Source: Cohnella hashimotonis
Lineage (GTDB): Bacteria; Bacillota; Bacilli; Paenibacillales; Paenibacillaceae
Direction: 5' to 3'
Assembly: GCF_030014955.1 (NCBI RefSeq)
Contig: NZ_JAGRPV010000001.1
Span: 2,418,001-2,482,000 of the forward strand
Length of the DNA: 64,000 nt
The translations under genes and the position numbers were made by a program. Each line of letters starts with the position of its first letter. The first letter of the stretch is position 1. This document shows positions 45,849 to 54,384 of the stretch, one piece after another. The notes under the pieces were generated by a model, which worked only from the letters and a program-made list of their open reading frames with translations, did no database searches and had not been told where the DNA came from.

Positions 45849-48098
45849 ATGCGGAGCGAAACGGTAAAAACCGATATCACCGTAGTCGGGGGCGGGTTGG
45901 CGGGGGTGAACGCGGCGATCGCGGCTGCGAGGCTTGGGCGAACCGTGGCGCTCGTCAACAACCGTCCGGTGCTCGGCGGCAATTCCAGCAGCGAGGTGCG
46001 CGTCTGGGTTTGCGGGGCGACCGCGCACGGCACCCAGCGCTATGCGAGAGAGACCGGCATCATGGGCGAGCTGTTCGTCGAAAATCAATACCGCAACAAG
46101 GACGGCAATCCTTACTTCTGGGATATGGTCGTGCTGGAGGCGGTACGCGCGGAACCGAACATCCAGCTGTTCCTGAATACGGACGTGCACGAGGTTGAAG
46201 CGGACGGTGAAGCGCAAGATCGGACGATCCGCGCGACAATCGGGTGGATGATGGGTTCGGAGCGGCGCATCCGCTTCGAGAGCGAGGTTTATCTCGACTG
46301 CACCGGCGACGGGCTGGTCGGCTTCCTGGCCGGCGCCCAATATCGGCTGGGACGCGAGGCTAGAGAGGAATTCGGCGAAGAATGGGCGCCGGACGTCGCC
46401 GACGACATCACGCTCGGCAGCACGCTTCTCTTTTATACGAAGGACGCCGGGCATCCGGTCAAGTATACGCCGCCGCGGATGGCGATCGACGTGACGAAGA
46501 CGACGATTCCCGAACGGCGCATCATTCGGAGCGGCGATAACGGCTGCGCGTACTGGTGGATCGAATGGGGCGGCGAGCGCGACACCGTCCACGACAACGA
46601 GCGGATTCGCGACGAGCTGTGGTCGGTCATCTATGGGATTTGGGATTATATTAAAAATTCCGGCAAGTTCGACGCGGACAACATGACGCTGGAGTGGGTC
46701 GGCTCGCTGCCCGGCAAGCGCGAATACAGACGCTTCGTCGGCGATTACGTGCTGAACCAGAACGACATCCTGGCGCAGCGGGAATTCGACGACCGCGTCG
46801 CGTTCGGCGGCTGGTCGATCGACCTGCACCCGCCGCAAGGCGTGTACGCGACCGAGTCGGGCTCAAAGCATCTATTTTCGGATGGGATTTACCACATACC
46901 GTTCCGTTCGCTCTATTCGGCGAACGTGAACAACATGCTGATGGCCGGCCGCGACATCAGCGCGTCCCACGTCGCGTTCGGCACGACGCGCGTCATGGCG
47001 ACGTGCGCCGTTATCGGCGAAGCCGCCGGCACCGGCGCGGCGCTGTGCGCTGCCATAGGCATCACGCCGCGCGAGCTTCACCGCAGTCATCTGCGCGAGC
47101 TCCAGCAGACACTGCTGCGCCAGGATGCTTCGATCATCGGGCTGCGCAGCGACGACGAGAACGACCTGGCCCGGCGTGCAAGCCTCTCGGCTTCCAGCGA
47201 GCGCAGCCGCTTTGGGATCGAGCAGCCGGCGTATGCCATCCCGCTCGCGAACGATATCGGCATCACCGTGCCGGTCGATCCGGCGCTGGACGGCATAGAA
47301 CTGCTCGTGGACGCCACGGCGGACACGACGCTTGTCGTCGAGCTCTGGGACACCGGCCGACCGGAAAACTACGTGCCGTATGCCAAGCTCGCGGAGGCAT
47401 CGGTCGCCTTGTCCGCCGGCAGCCTGCAGTGGGCGAAGCTTGGCTTAAGCTGGGTGCCGGAGACGGCGTGCAACGCGTTCCTCGTCGTCAAGGCGAACGA
47501 AGCGCTCGAGCTGCATTTCGCGGACCGGCCGAGCTCGGGCGTACTCGCTTATCGAAGGAGCGATCCGGCAAGCGTCTCGCGGCCGAACGAAGAACGTCAG
47601 CAGGGGCAGCCGCTTGTCGAGTGGAGCAAGCACGAATTCGACCATGCCGCGCCATGCCTTCGTTTGACTGCGCCTACCGAAGCCTTCGCCGCCGGCAAAG
47701 CGAGCGACGGATATCTCCGTCCTTATGGCGGGCCGCATTTGTGGTCGTCCGAGCGGATGGCGGATGCCCGCCCGGAATGGCTGGAGCTTACATGGAGCGA
47801 GCCGGAGTCGATCCGCGAAGTTCATCTCGTTTTTAACGACGACGTGAACGACGATCTGATTAATCTGCACCACCATGTCACGCCGTACGAGGCGATGCCG
47901 TCGCTCGTTAAGGACTACCGCGTCGAGGCGCGAGAAGGCGACGCATGGGTGACTGTCGCCGAAGGAAGCGGCAACTACAAGCGCAAATGCGTCCATCGAT
48001 TCGATGATGCCATCGGCACTGAACGGCTGCGCATCGTCGTCGAAGCGACCAACGGCAGTGCATACGCGGAAATCGTCGAAGTGCGAGTGTACGCCTAA
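45849..48098 (+). CDS. FAD-dependent oxidoreductase (FAD_oxidored family) with C-terminal galactose-binding-like domain
   Basis: This 749-residue protein has an N-terminal dinucleotide fold with VVGGGLAGVNAAIAAARLG (Gly14, Gly16, Gly19), then RPVLGGNSSSEVRVW. The FAD_oxidored core continues to about residue 430 (LLMAGRDISASHVAFGTTRV; EAAGTGAALC). The last 250 residues appear to be one or two beta-sandwich domains. The final one (ARPEWLELTWSEPESIREVH; YRVEAREGDAWVTVAEGSGN) looks like a discoidin/F5-8-type fold. Such enzymes occur in polysaccharide loci, but their reaction is poorly known. There is no signal peptide. ATG 45849 is chosen because GGAGGAGAGG precedes it. Confidence 0.85.
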   Translation: MRSETVKTDITVVGGGLAGVNAAIAAARLGRTVALVNNRPVLGGNSSSEVRVWVCGATAHGTQRYARETGIMGELFVENQYRNKDGNPYFWDMVVLEAVRAEPNIQLFLNTDVHEVEADGEAQDRTIRATIGWMMGSERRIRFESEVYLDCTGDGLVGFLAGAQYRLGREAREEFGEEWAPDVADDITLGSTLLFYTKDAGHPVKYTPPRMAIDVTKTTIPERRIIRSGDNGCAYWWIEWGGERDTVHDNERIRDELWSVIYGIWDYIKNSGKFDADNMTLEWVGSLPGKREYRRFVGDYVLNQNDILAQREFDDRVAFGGWSIDLHPPQGVYATESGSKHLFSDGIYHIPFRSLYSANVNNMLMAGRDISASHVAFGTTRVMATCAVIGEAAGTGAALCAAIGITPRELHRSHLRELQQTLLRQDASIIGLRSDDENDLARRASLSASSERSRFGIEQPAYAIPLANDIGITVPVDPALDGIELLVDATADTTLVVELWDTGRPENYVPYAKLAEASVALSAGSLQWAKLGLSWVPETACNAFLVVKANEALELHFADRPSSGVLAYRRSDPASVSRPNEERQQGQPLVEWSKHEFDHAAPCLRLTAPTEAFAAGKASDGYLRPYGGPHLWSSERMADARPEWLELTWSEPESIREVHLVFNDDVNDDLINLHHHVTPYEAMPSLVKDYRVEAREGDAWVTVAEGSGNYKRKCVHRFDDAIGTERLRIVVEATNGSAYAEIVEVRVYA

Positions 48099-48139
48099 TT
48101 CGGCTCCTTTACAACGCGGGAATATCGCCAAGTTCATTC

Positions 48140-48184
48140 AAAGATGCGGTTTTGCTTCATGAAACGAAGCGGAACCGCGTCTTT
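48140..48184. terminator. Bidirectional terminator between the FAD oxidoreductase and the GntR operon
   Basis: A 19-bp stem (48140-48158 with 48166-48184, including G-T pairs) around ATGAAAC ends in CTTT, with a further TTTCTTT shortly after. It lies between two convergent units. Confidence 0.7.
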
Positions 48185-48259
48185 GCCGTTTCTTTAGTTC
48201 GCAAGCAGTCATTCCATATTGCTTGTTCTGTCATGAAATTTTCCTCGCATGATATCTAA

Positions 48260-48625
48260 TCAATAAATCTCCTTCAAAATCGCGATCGCATCCTCCAAGG
48301 TCAGACCGAACGACTTGTAATACGAGGCGTCGATCGCCATTTGCTTCGATACCGTCTCATGGCGCATTAGCAGCATCTCCTCGGGCGTGAATTCGGCCAC
48401 GAAACAACCTTTGCCCGTGATAGTATGGATCAATCGGCTGCGTTCGAGCTCTTCCCACGCTTTTTTGACGGTGATGACGCTGATCTGCAGCTCCAGCGCA
48501 GCTTGGCGAATCGGAGGCAAACAGTAGCCGCTCGGCAGCTCGCCTTTTAAGATCTGGGCGCTGATTTGTTCGAACAGCTGCTGATAAATCGGTTTTTCGG
48601 AAGTGCTCGAGATCGCTACGTTCAT
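48260..48625 (-). CDS. GntR-family regulator, YtrA subfamily
   Basis: This 121-residue repressor has a winged helix at the N-terminus (PIYQQLFEQISAQILKGELP; ALELQISVITVKKAWEELER) and only a short C-terminal dimerisation tail, the mark of the YtrA group, which regulates linked ABC transporters. It is the last of three coupled genes; its ATG overlaps the permease stop by one base (TAATG). The near-perfect operator at 50142 in front of the operon is its presumed target, giving autoregulation. Confidence 0.9.
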   Translation of the reverse strand: MNVAISSTSEKPIYQQLFEQISAQILKGELPSGYCLPPIRQAALELQISVITVKKAWEELERSRLIHTITGKGCFVAEFTPEEMLLMRHETVSKQMAIDASYYKSFGLTLEDAIAILKEIY

Positions 48626-49278
48626 TATAGCTCCACTTTCAAGAAATGTCGGACCGACAGTCGATAAGCAACCGCCGTGAAGACGGCGAATATCGCGACC
48701 CCCGAGACCAGAATGAGCGATTGCTCCGCAAGATGGCCGGTTCCGATATCGTTAATAACGGCGGATACATCGGCATTCGCGATTCCCAGCCATTGCGCGC
48801 CTCCTGCAAATAGCATGGCGGCCGTAATCGATACGATCGCGGGGTTGCCGTATTTGTACGCCGTTTTATAGTATAAAGGCAAAAACAACAGATTAAAAAT
48901 CGCCAGCATCACCAGGCATAATCCCAAGAAACCGATTGTGGGAGCGTAGAAGTAATAGATGAAGTCCGGATACAAGTAGCGATTAATAACGCCGAAAATG
49001 ACCGCAAATCCAATATGCAGCACCTCCAGGCAGACGATGACGAGTACCCGGGATTTGACCATGTCTCTTTTGGTGACGGGCATCATCGAGGAAAGCATCA
49101 AGTCGTTGTGCGTGCGAAAGCCGCCAAACATATTGGGAATCGTAATCCAGCAAAAGTACAATAGCACGAGGAAGTAAATCCAGCCCGGTACGAGCATGAG
49201 GGCGCCTGTCAGCACAGGCATGGCGAAATACAAAGGATTCACGCCCAATTTAAAGTCCTTCAACCATAAATTATACAT
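48625..49278 (-). CDS. ABC-2-type transporter permease subunit
   Basis: This 217-residue membrane protein has about six hydrophobic segments (YFAMPVLTGALMLVPGWIYF; TIGFLGLCLVMLAIFNLLF; ILVSGVAIFAVFTAVAYRL). It would form the channel for the ATPase encoded upstream. Systems of this YtrBC-like type in Bacillota respond to cell-wall antibiotics or other envelope stress. Export of an antimicrobial or lipid is therefore possible but not shown. AAGGAGGAG precedes ATG 49278, which overlaps the ATPase gene by eight bases. Confidence 0.85.
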   Translation of the reverse strand: MYNLWLKDFKLGVNPLYFAMPVLTGALMLVPGWIYFLVLLYFCWITIPNMFGGFRTHNDLMLSSMMPVTKRDMVKSRVLVIVCLEVLHIGFAVIFGVINRYLYPDFIYYFYAPTIGFLGLCLVMLAIFNLLFLPLYYKTAYKYGNPAIVSITAAMLFAGGAQWLGIANADVSAVINDIGTGHLAEQSLILVSGVAIFAVFTAVAYRLSVRHFLKVEL

Positions 49279-50125
49279 ACGACTCCTCCTTTTTCGCGGA
49301 GTAAACCATGATTTCCTCGAGACTTGGCGTGGCAGCCCGGATACCGAACGCCGGATTGAGGTCCACCGCGCGGATCAGTCCCGTGAAGCCGAAGGAATTG
49401 ACCTTATAAGATATAAGCTTTTCTTTCACCTGGTCCAGCTCGCTCTCTTTGCCGCTCAGCAAACGGTAGGAGGCCATAAAGTCCTCTTTGTCGGCGCTTT
49501 TGATAATTTGACCGTTTTCGATAAACGTAATGTAATCCGCGCACTTCTCCAGATCCGACGTAATATGCGTGGAAAAAAGAATGCTGATCTCGCCGCCTGT
49601 AACGAGCGACCGGAAAATATCGAGCAGGTCATCCCTTGCGACCGGATCGAGGCCGCTAGTCGGCTCGTCGAGTATAAGCAGCTTGGCGCCGTGGGACAGG
49701 GCAATAGCCAGATTGTATTTGACCCTCATCCCCGTCGACAGTTCGGCGATTTTTTTATTTTCGTCCAGTTTGAACCTTTTTAAGTAGCTGTAATAGGCAT
49801 CGTCGTCCCAATGTTTATAAAATCTTTTAATGACGCCGGTCAATTTGCCGATCTTGCTCCGCGTATAAAAATCGATGCCGCCGAACGCGCACCCGATTTC
49901 CTGCTTCAGCTCAAGCTCGTGCTCCGCCATGCGTTTGCCCAAAATTCGCACGTCGCCGCTGTCCAATTGAATCATATTCATGATCGACTTGATGGTCGTC
50001 GTTTTCCCTGCGCCGTTGGCGCCGATAAATCCCATGATATAGCCCTTTTCAAGCTGAAACGAGACGTTTTTTAACTGGAAATGGCCATAATTTTTGTTTA
50101 AGTTTTGAATGTCCAACGCAAGCAT
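49271..50125 (-). CDS. ABC transporter ATP-binding protein
   Basis: This 284-residue ATPase has Walker A GANGAGKTTT, signature LSTGMRVKYNLAIALS (a variant of LSGGQ), Walker B KLLILDEPTSGLD and the switch histidine in FSTHITSDLEKCADYI. A C-terminal extension of about 60 residues is typical of drug or antibiotic exporters. It is the first gene of the coupled ATPase-permease-GntR operon. ATG 50125 has AAGGAGG six bases upstream. The longer frame opening at 50404 crosses the operator and promoter and is rejected. Confidence 0.92.
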   Translation of the reverse strand: MLALDIQNLNKNYGHFQLKNVSFQLEKGYIMGFIGANGAGKTTTIKSIMNMIQLDSGDVRILGKRMAEHELELKQEIGCAFGGIDFYTRSKIGKLTGVIKRFYKHWDDDAYYSYLKRFKLDENKKIAELSTGMRVKYNLAIALSHGAKLLILDEPTSGLDPVARDDLLDIFRSLVTGGEISILFSTHITSDLEKCADYITFIENGQIIKSADKEDFMASYRLLSGKESELDQVKEKLISYKVNSFGFTGLIRAVDLNPAFGIRAATPSLEEIMVYSAKKEESYV

Positions 50126-50141
50126 GACGTGCCTCCTTTTC

Positions 50142-50170
50142 ATATTGTGCATATCGTATATGCACAATAT
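50142..50170. promoter_or_regulatory. Operator of the GntR/YtrA-type repressor
   Basis: ATATTGTGCATAT (50142-50154) and ATATGCACAATAT (50158-50170) form perfect 13-bp arms around CGT. It overlaps the -10 box and start site of the ABC operon, as expected for a repressor site. Confidence 0.8.
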
Positions 50171-50194
50171 AACATCGCTGCGGCCTCCGGTCAA
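50166..50194 (-). promoter_or_regulatory. Sigma-A promoter of the ABC/GntR operon
   Basis: On the minus strand TTGACC (50194-50189), a 17-base spacer, then TATATT (50171-50166). The -10 lies inside the right arm of the operator. Confidence 0.7.
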
Positions 50195-50282
50195 TTTATG
50201 GTTGTCGGACCGATTCGGCAATAATACTGGCGGAACAGCAAAGGAGTCATGCCGGTCTGGCGCTTGAAGCAGGTGGAAAAGG
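50191..50282 (-). pseudogene. C-terminal fragment of an AraC-family regulator gene
   Basis: On the minus strand the frame reads STCFKRQTGMTPLLFRQYYC and a few more residues to a stop at 50193-50191. This is the characteristic last helix of AraC DNA-binding domains. Nothing precedes it, so it is a relic about 30 codons long, fused head-to-head with the GH127 fragment. It shares bases with the -35 box of the ABC operon. Confidence 0.65.
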
Positions 50283-50284
50283 AG

Positions 50285-50506
50285 GGCCTGATCGGCCAAG
50301 CTCGGCAGGATGACGGCTACCTGAACACCTACTTTACGGTTCAGGAGCCGGGTCAGGTCTGGTCGAACCTGTAAGAAGCCCACGAGCTCAACTGCTCGGG
50401 CCACCTGAACGAAGCAGCCGCTGCATATTACGAGGCTGCCGGCAAGCGCAAGCTGCTCGAGCAGTGCCTGCCATTATTTGAGGATAGGTATCTATTCTTC
50501 GATTGA
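50285..50506 (+). pseudogene. Fragment of a GH127 beta-L-arabinofuranosidase gene with an internal stop
   Basis: The frame reads GLIGQARQDDGYLNTYFTV then EPGQVWSNL, a TAA stop at 50372-50374, then EAHELNCSGHLNEAAAAYYE and AAGKRKLLEQCLPLFEDRYL. This matches the DUF1680/GH127 pattern QxDGYLNTYF...[26 protein letters not shown]. About 70 of about 650 residues survive, with a nonsense codon inside, so it is a dead fragment. Confidence 0.75.
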
Positions 50507-50554
50507 TTACGATAGAGTGCGAGAGTCTATCCAAGATCGGAGAGCGTGATATTG

Positions 50555-52198
50555 ATGGTGTCAAAATGGTCCGCCGCAGCGCGCAAGGCGTCAGCGGTCG
50601 CGGCGCTCGCCGGGGTACTGGGCGGATGGGCGAGCGTAGCCTGGATAACGCCGTCGGCCGCTGCCGCCTCCGGTACTGCGCTTCCTTTCGACGATGTGCG
50701 CGATAATTACGCCGCCCAGGCGATATCGAACATGGCGGCCCTACATATCGTGACCGGCACGGCGGCGCGTTTGTTTGAGCCCGACAAGCCGGTTACCCGC
50801 GCGGAATTCATGACGATGCTGGACCGGCTGCTGGGCATCGAGCCTGTCGAAAGCGCGATCGCCTCTTTTTCGGACGTTCCGAGGACGGCGTGGTTTTACC
50901 GGTGGGTGCAGCCTGCAATTCAATTAGGATGGGCAAAGGGAACGTCGGTCTCGTCGTTTGAGCCGAATCGTACCGTTACGCGCGAGGAAGCGGCGGTTTT
51001 GATCGCGCGCGCCTTGAAGCAGCCGCTTGACGCGAATGTGGCCTCGTCCGTACGGATTTACCGGGACCAGGCGCTAATCCGGCGTTGGACGCTGCCCGCG
51101 ATAGATCGTATGCGGCAGCTCGGAATCATGAGCGGGAACGAGGATGGCCGCTTTCGGCCCGACTCTCCGATGACAAGGCAGGAAGCGGCCGTGCTGCTCG
51201 ATCGGATCTGGACATACCCAGGCTGGTCGGCGGAGATACAGGCTGCGCCGAACAACCCTATCCAGCTCGGCTGGCAATACGGGCAGTCGACCGCCCAATA
51301 CGAAAAAGAGGTTCTTGCCTCCGGCATCAATACGTTGTCGCCGCGTGCCTTTTTCCTCGACAAGAACGGATCCGTCTCGGACTACACGGATGCTTCGCTG
51401 ATCGCTTGGGCGCATGCCAAAGGCAAGCGGGTATGGGCGATGGTCGGCAATCGCTCCGATCAGGCCGCCACGCATGCGATGCTGTCGGACGCCGGACGGC
51501 GAAGCGCATTCGCTATGCAATTGGTCAGTCTGGTCCGACAGTATGGCATTGACGGGCTCAACATCGACTTCGAGAACATGGCGCCCGAAGACAACAAGAC
51601 GTTTACCGCCTTCATAACCGAATTAAATGAAGCGCTGGACCGGATTTCTGCCGTTCTGTCTGTGGACGTCTCGCCCGACCTCGGCACGGATTGGACGGAA
51701 GTGTTCGATTATGCGGCGTTGGGGAAGGCAGCGGATCATATCGTGCTGATGGGGTACGACGAGCATTGGGGAGGCGGCGCCGCAGGTTCGGTGTCATCGC
51801 TGCCTTGGCTTAACCAAAGCTTGACGACGCTGCTGAAGCAAGTGCCCGCCGCGCGGGTCATACTGGCGCTGCCGCTGTTCAACCGGGACTGGCATACGGA
51901 AGCCGGCGCGACCGGGTCCGAAGAGATCAGCCTGGTTCAGCAGAACGAACGGGTGACGGTCATGCGCGCCAAGGTGAAATGGGAAGAGACGACCGGCCAG
52001 TATTATGCCGCCTACGGGACTGCGTCGTCGTTGCATCGGATCTGGCTGGAGGACGGGCGTTCGCTGTCGCTCAAGCTCGGACTCGGCCAGGCATATGGTT
52101 TAGCAGGCTACGCCTTTTGGTATATGGGCGGGGAGAGCAAGGACGTCTGGACGAGCATGGCCAACGCCAGGCGGTTTGCATCGTATTTGTTCGATTGA
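50555..52198 (+). CDS. S-layer-homology protein with GH18 (chitinase/spore-hydrolase-like) domain
   Basis: This is a secreted protein of about 547 residues. A signal peptide (MVSKWSAAARKASAVAALAG, then SVAWITPSAAAA) is followed by three SLH repeats that anchor it to the cell wall: PFDDVRDNYAAQAISNMAAL, FSDVPRTAWFYRWVQPAIQL and IYRDQALIRRWTLPAIDRMR. A C-terminal GH18 barrel has the catalytic motif DGLNIDFENM with its acid Glu, plus VLMGYDEHWGG. Relatives cleave chitin or peptidoglycan-type glycans, for example spore cortex YaaH-like enzymes. GGAGAG lies ten bases before ATG 50555; TTG 50552 and GTG 50546 are alternative starts. Confidence 0.88.
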   Translation: MVSKWSAAARKASAVAALAGVLGGWASVAWITPSAAAASGTALPFDDVRDNYAAQAISNMAALHIVTGTAARLFEPDKPVTRAEFMTMLDRLLGIEPVESAIASFSDVPRTAWFYRWVQPAIQLGWAKGTSVSSFEPNRTVTREEAAVLIARALKQPLDANVASSVRIYRDQALIRRWTLPAIDRMRQLGIMSGNEDGRFRPDSPMTRQEAAVLLDRIWTYPGWSAEIQAAPNNPIQLGWQYGQSTAQYEKEVLASGINTLSPRAFFLDKNGSVSDYTDASLIAWAHAKGKRVWAMVGNRSDQAATHAMLSDAGRRSAFAMQLVSLVRQYGIDGLNIDFENMAPEDNKTFTAFITELNEALDRISAVLSVDVSPDLGTDWTEVFDYAALGKAADHIVLMGYDEHWGGGAAGSVSSLPWLNQSLTTLLKQVPAARVILALPLFNRDWHTEAGATGSEEISLVQQNERVTVMRAKVKWEETTGQYYAAYGTASSLHRIWLEDGRSLSLKLGLGQAYGLAGYAFWYMGGESKDVWTSMANARRFASYLFD

Positions 52199-52262
52199 AT
52201 CGGCTGAAGATGTCGCAGCTTGCGCATGAAGATGTAAGGATCAGTTCTATGAAATAGAACGC

Positions 52263-52306
52263 AAAGAGGACGATGCGGGAGATACCCCTGCTTCATCCTC
52301 TTTTTC
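52263..52306. terminator. Terminator between the SLH-GH18 gene and the convergent methyltransferase gene
   Basis: AAAGAGGA (52263-52270) pairs with TCCTCTTT (52296-52303), extended by an imperfect inner stem, with T-rich sequence (TTTTTCTTG) on the plus side. Confidence 0.7.
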
Positions 52307-52309
52307 TTG

Positions 52310-53239
52310 CTATTCGCATAGTATGACATACCTGCAAAATGCTCCTTTTTTGACGAAGCCGCGATCTCTGATCGAGAACCCTGCCGCAGTCAGCATGTCG
52401 TCGATCGGTTCTATGGAGACGATAACGACACGGCCGGCGATCCGGCGGGCGTGCCGGAGGATGGACTGCTGCTCCCCGGCGGTGATCTTGGAGACATGAT
52501 TGTACGGCAAGTCCACCACCGCAGCATCGTAGCTTTTGTATACTTCGGCGATCGGACCGAGGACAACCTCGCCCTGCAGCCCGAAATGCGCGATATTTTC
52601 ACGCGCGCCGCCTGCCAAAAGCGGGTTAATCTCGCGGCCGACCATATCGATACCCATGGACAGCGCCTCCACGAGAACGGTTCCGATGCCGCAGCAGGGA
52701 TCGACGGCTTTAATGCCGTCAGGACGCGGAACCGCGATATTTGCCACCGCTCGCGCGATCCGCGTAGGAAGCGCCATGGAGTATTGGCGGGGTTTTTCCA
52801 TATGGTCCAGCCATACGGACCGGTTTTTCGCATGAGAGCCGAAATACCAGCGTCCGCCGAGCGTCGCGATGCCGAACACTGTATCCGGCTGACGCATATC
52901 CGCTCTGCCTTTGACCCGCATGCCGACTTGCCGCTCGATCTCCCGTTGATCCTCGTAGGTCATTTTCCCATCCGCCGGCAGATCGTTCGTTTTGACGAAC
53001 AATACTTTAAAAGACGCTTGGGTCGCGGGCATCTCCGCCACTTGATTCGCGATGTCCTCGATGCTGTCGCCTTCATAAAGGACCTCAAGCCTTTCCTTTA
53101 TAAAGGGGCTTCGAGAAGGATCGACTTGGACAGGGCTTATAAAAATAGGCCGATCGGGGTCAATCCCGAATAATGAACGCAGCTCCAATCGGCATAGCGA
53201 ATGCTCGTCTTCGTGCGCGGCATAGGTATAGATGTACAT
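52310..53239 (-). CDS. TRM11-like SAM-dependent methyltransferase
   Basis: This 309-residue protein has an N-terminal region resembling part of a THUMP-type substrate domain (YIYTYAAHEDEHSLCRLELR) and a Rossmann methyltransferase core. Motif I is VDPCCGIGTVLVEALSMGID and the catalytic N6/N2-type motif is DLPYNH, in place of NPPY. It most likely methylates guanosine or adenine in tRNA or rRNA, as Trm11/RlmL relatives do. ATG 53239 gives the common family start MYIYTYA. A TTG at 53263 would add eight residues but neither has a good ribosome site. The gene is monocistronic. Confidence 0.82.
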   Translation of the reverse strand: MYIYTYAAHEDEHSLCRLELRSLFGIDPDRPIFISPVQVDPSRSPFIKERLEVLYEGDSIEDIANQVAEMPATQASFKVLFVKTNDLPADGKMTYEDQREIERQVGMRVKGRADMRQPDTVFGIATLGGRWYFGSHAKNRSVWLDHMEKPRQYSMALPTRIARAVANIAVPRPDGIKAVDPCCGIGTVLVEALSMGIDMVGREINPLLAGGARENIAHFGLQGEVVLGPIAEVYKSYDAAVVDLPYNHVSKITAGEQQSILRHARRIAGRVVIVSIEPIDDMLTAAGFSIRDRGFVKKGAFCRYVILCE

Positions 53240-53407
53240 GAGGGATGATTCTGACAGTGACAAAGCCCAACCGCCCGCCTTTACCTATGAATTTCGTATA
53301 GCCGTTAAGTCCGTCTAGTCCGTTCAGCCCATTATACATGAGATGCAGGATATCAGGCGTTCCGTGTGGAATAAGATGGGAAACCTGTGCAACAAAGGAG
53401 AATAATT

Positions 53408-53704
53408 GTGGATGCCATCGATGCCATACTGCTATCGCAATTTAAAGAACTCACGAAAGAGGAGCAGCTGAAGATTACGTCCGGTTTATCCATACATTTC
53501 CGCGAGACGATCGAATTTTCCGAAGCCGGCTTGTCGAAGCGCAGCGCGGATGAAAAAGAAATCTGCAAAAATGTACTAAACGGCTTTATCCTCACCAAGC
53601 GGCATCAGGCGGATATTCGAGAAATGCACGAACGGCTGAAGGATACGGACTTGCCTCAAAAAGTCTCGTTTGGCCGGCTTAACGGCGATAACGGAGGGGC
53701 TTAG
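53408..53704 (+). CDS. Hypothetical protein, 98 residues
   Basis: I do not recognise a family. This is a small, charged, all-helical soluble protein (ILLSQFKELTKEEQLKITSG; ICKNVLNGFILTKRHQADIR). GTG 53408 is chosen because AAGGAG lies seven bases upstream; the GTG at 53387 has none. The stop abuts the ATG of the acetyltransferase gene directly, so the two are co-translated, and a tiny membrane protein follows. The trio could act together. Confidence 0.7.
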   Translation: MDAIDAILLSQFKELTKEEQLKITSGLSIHFRETIEFSEAGLSKRSADEKEICKNVLNGFILTKRHQADIREMHERLKDTDLPQKVSFGRLNGDNGGA

Positions 53705-54214
53705 ATGGACGTATCCGATGTGTCATTGACAAGAGCGAGTATCCATGAGGCATCAATCATACATGAAATGCAAGTCAAAGCATTCTTGCCCTTGCTTCAG
53801 AAGTATCAAGATTACGATACGAGCCCTGCTAACGAACCGGTCGAACGGATCGTCAGCCGATTAAACCAACCGATTACAGATTACTATTTCATCATGATGT
53901 CTTCCATTTCCGTCGGGGCCGTTCGAATCGTAAGACTGCAAAATAACGCGTTCCGGGTGAGCCCTATATTTATATTGCCCGAATACCAAGGTCTCGGCAT
54001 CGCCCAAAAGGTATTTGAACTGCTTGAGCGTCAATATGAAGCGGCCAGAAGATGGGAACTGGACACCATCCTTCAAGAGCGAGGCAACTGCTACCTTTAT
54101 GAAAAATTGGGCTATAGGAGAACTGGAAAAAGCGAAGTGATTAACGACAAGATGACGATCGTATTTTACGAGAAGCCGATGTCTGACTGCGCTGAACAAT
54201 GGGATATCCTATGA
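53705..54214 (+). CDS. GNAT-family N-acetyltransferase
   Basis: This 169-residue acetyl-CoA-dependent acetyltransferase has the GNAT core: SLTRASIHEASIIHEMQVKA at the start, VGAVRIVRLQNNAFRVSPIF on beta 4, and the acetyl-CoA loop PEYQGLGIAQKVFELLE (QxxGxG/A). YEKLGYRRTGKSEVIND follows. The substrate is unknown. GGAGGGG precedes the ATG, and the stop overlaps the ATG of the 44-residue membrane protein (ATGA). Confidence 0.9.
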   Translation: MDVSDVSLTRASIHEASIIHEMQVKAFLPLLQKYQDYDTSPANEPVERIVSRLNQPITDYYFIMMSSISVGAVRIVRLQNNAFRVSPIFILPEYQGLGIAQKVFELLERQYEAARRWELDTILQERGNCYLYEKLGYRRTGKSEVINDKMTIVFYEKPMSDCAEQWDIL

Positions 54215-54345
54215 TCGACAACAAGACAGCAATATGGTTTATTGCAGGTTTGTTGGGCGCTTTTCTAGCGGCAGCCGCTTTGCTGATCGGCCACATCAAA
54301 GTCGTGAATCGGATGATAGAGTTTAGATTACGCGGTAGGCTTTAA
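54211..54345 (+). CDS. Small single-span membrane protein, 44 residues
   Basis: ATG 54211 overlaps the acetyltransferase stop. The product begins MIDNKTAIWFIAGLLGAF, continues as one hydrophobic helix (to LLIGHIK) and ends in a basic tail (RMIEFRLRGRL), consistent with one inside-positive membrane span. Translational coupling to the upstream gene supports it as real. No function can be assigned. Confidence 0.6.
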   Translation: MIDNKTAIWFIAGLLGAFLAAAALLIGHIKVVNRMIEFRLRGRL

Positions 54346-54384
54346 AAAAGAGAGAAAAAACTAAAGTTGCGGGGACGAGGATGT

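Noticed and set aside
50126..50404. Long N-terminal extension of the ABC ATPase
   Set aside because: It would run through the promoter, the operator and the AraC relic, and AAGGAGG marks ATG 50125 as the start.
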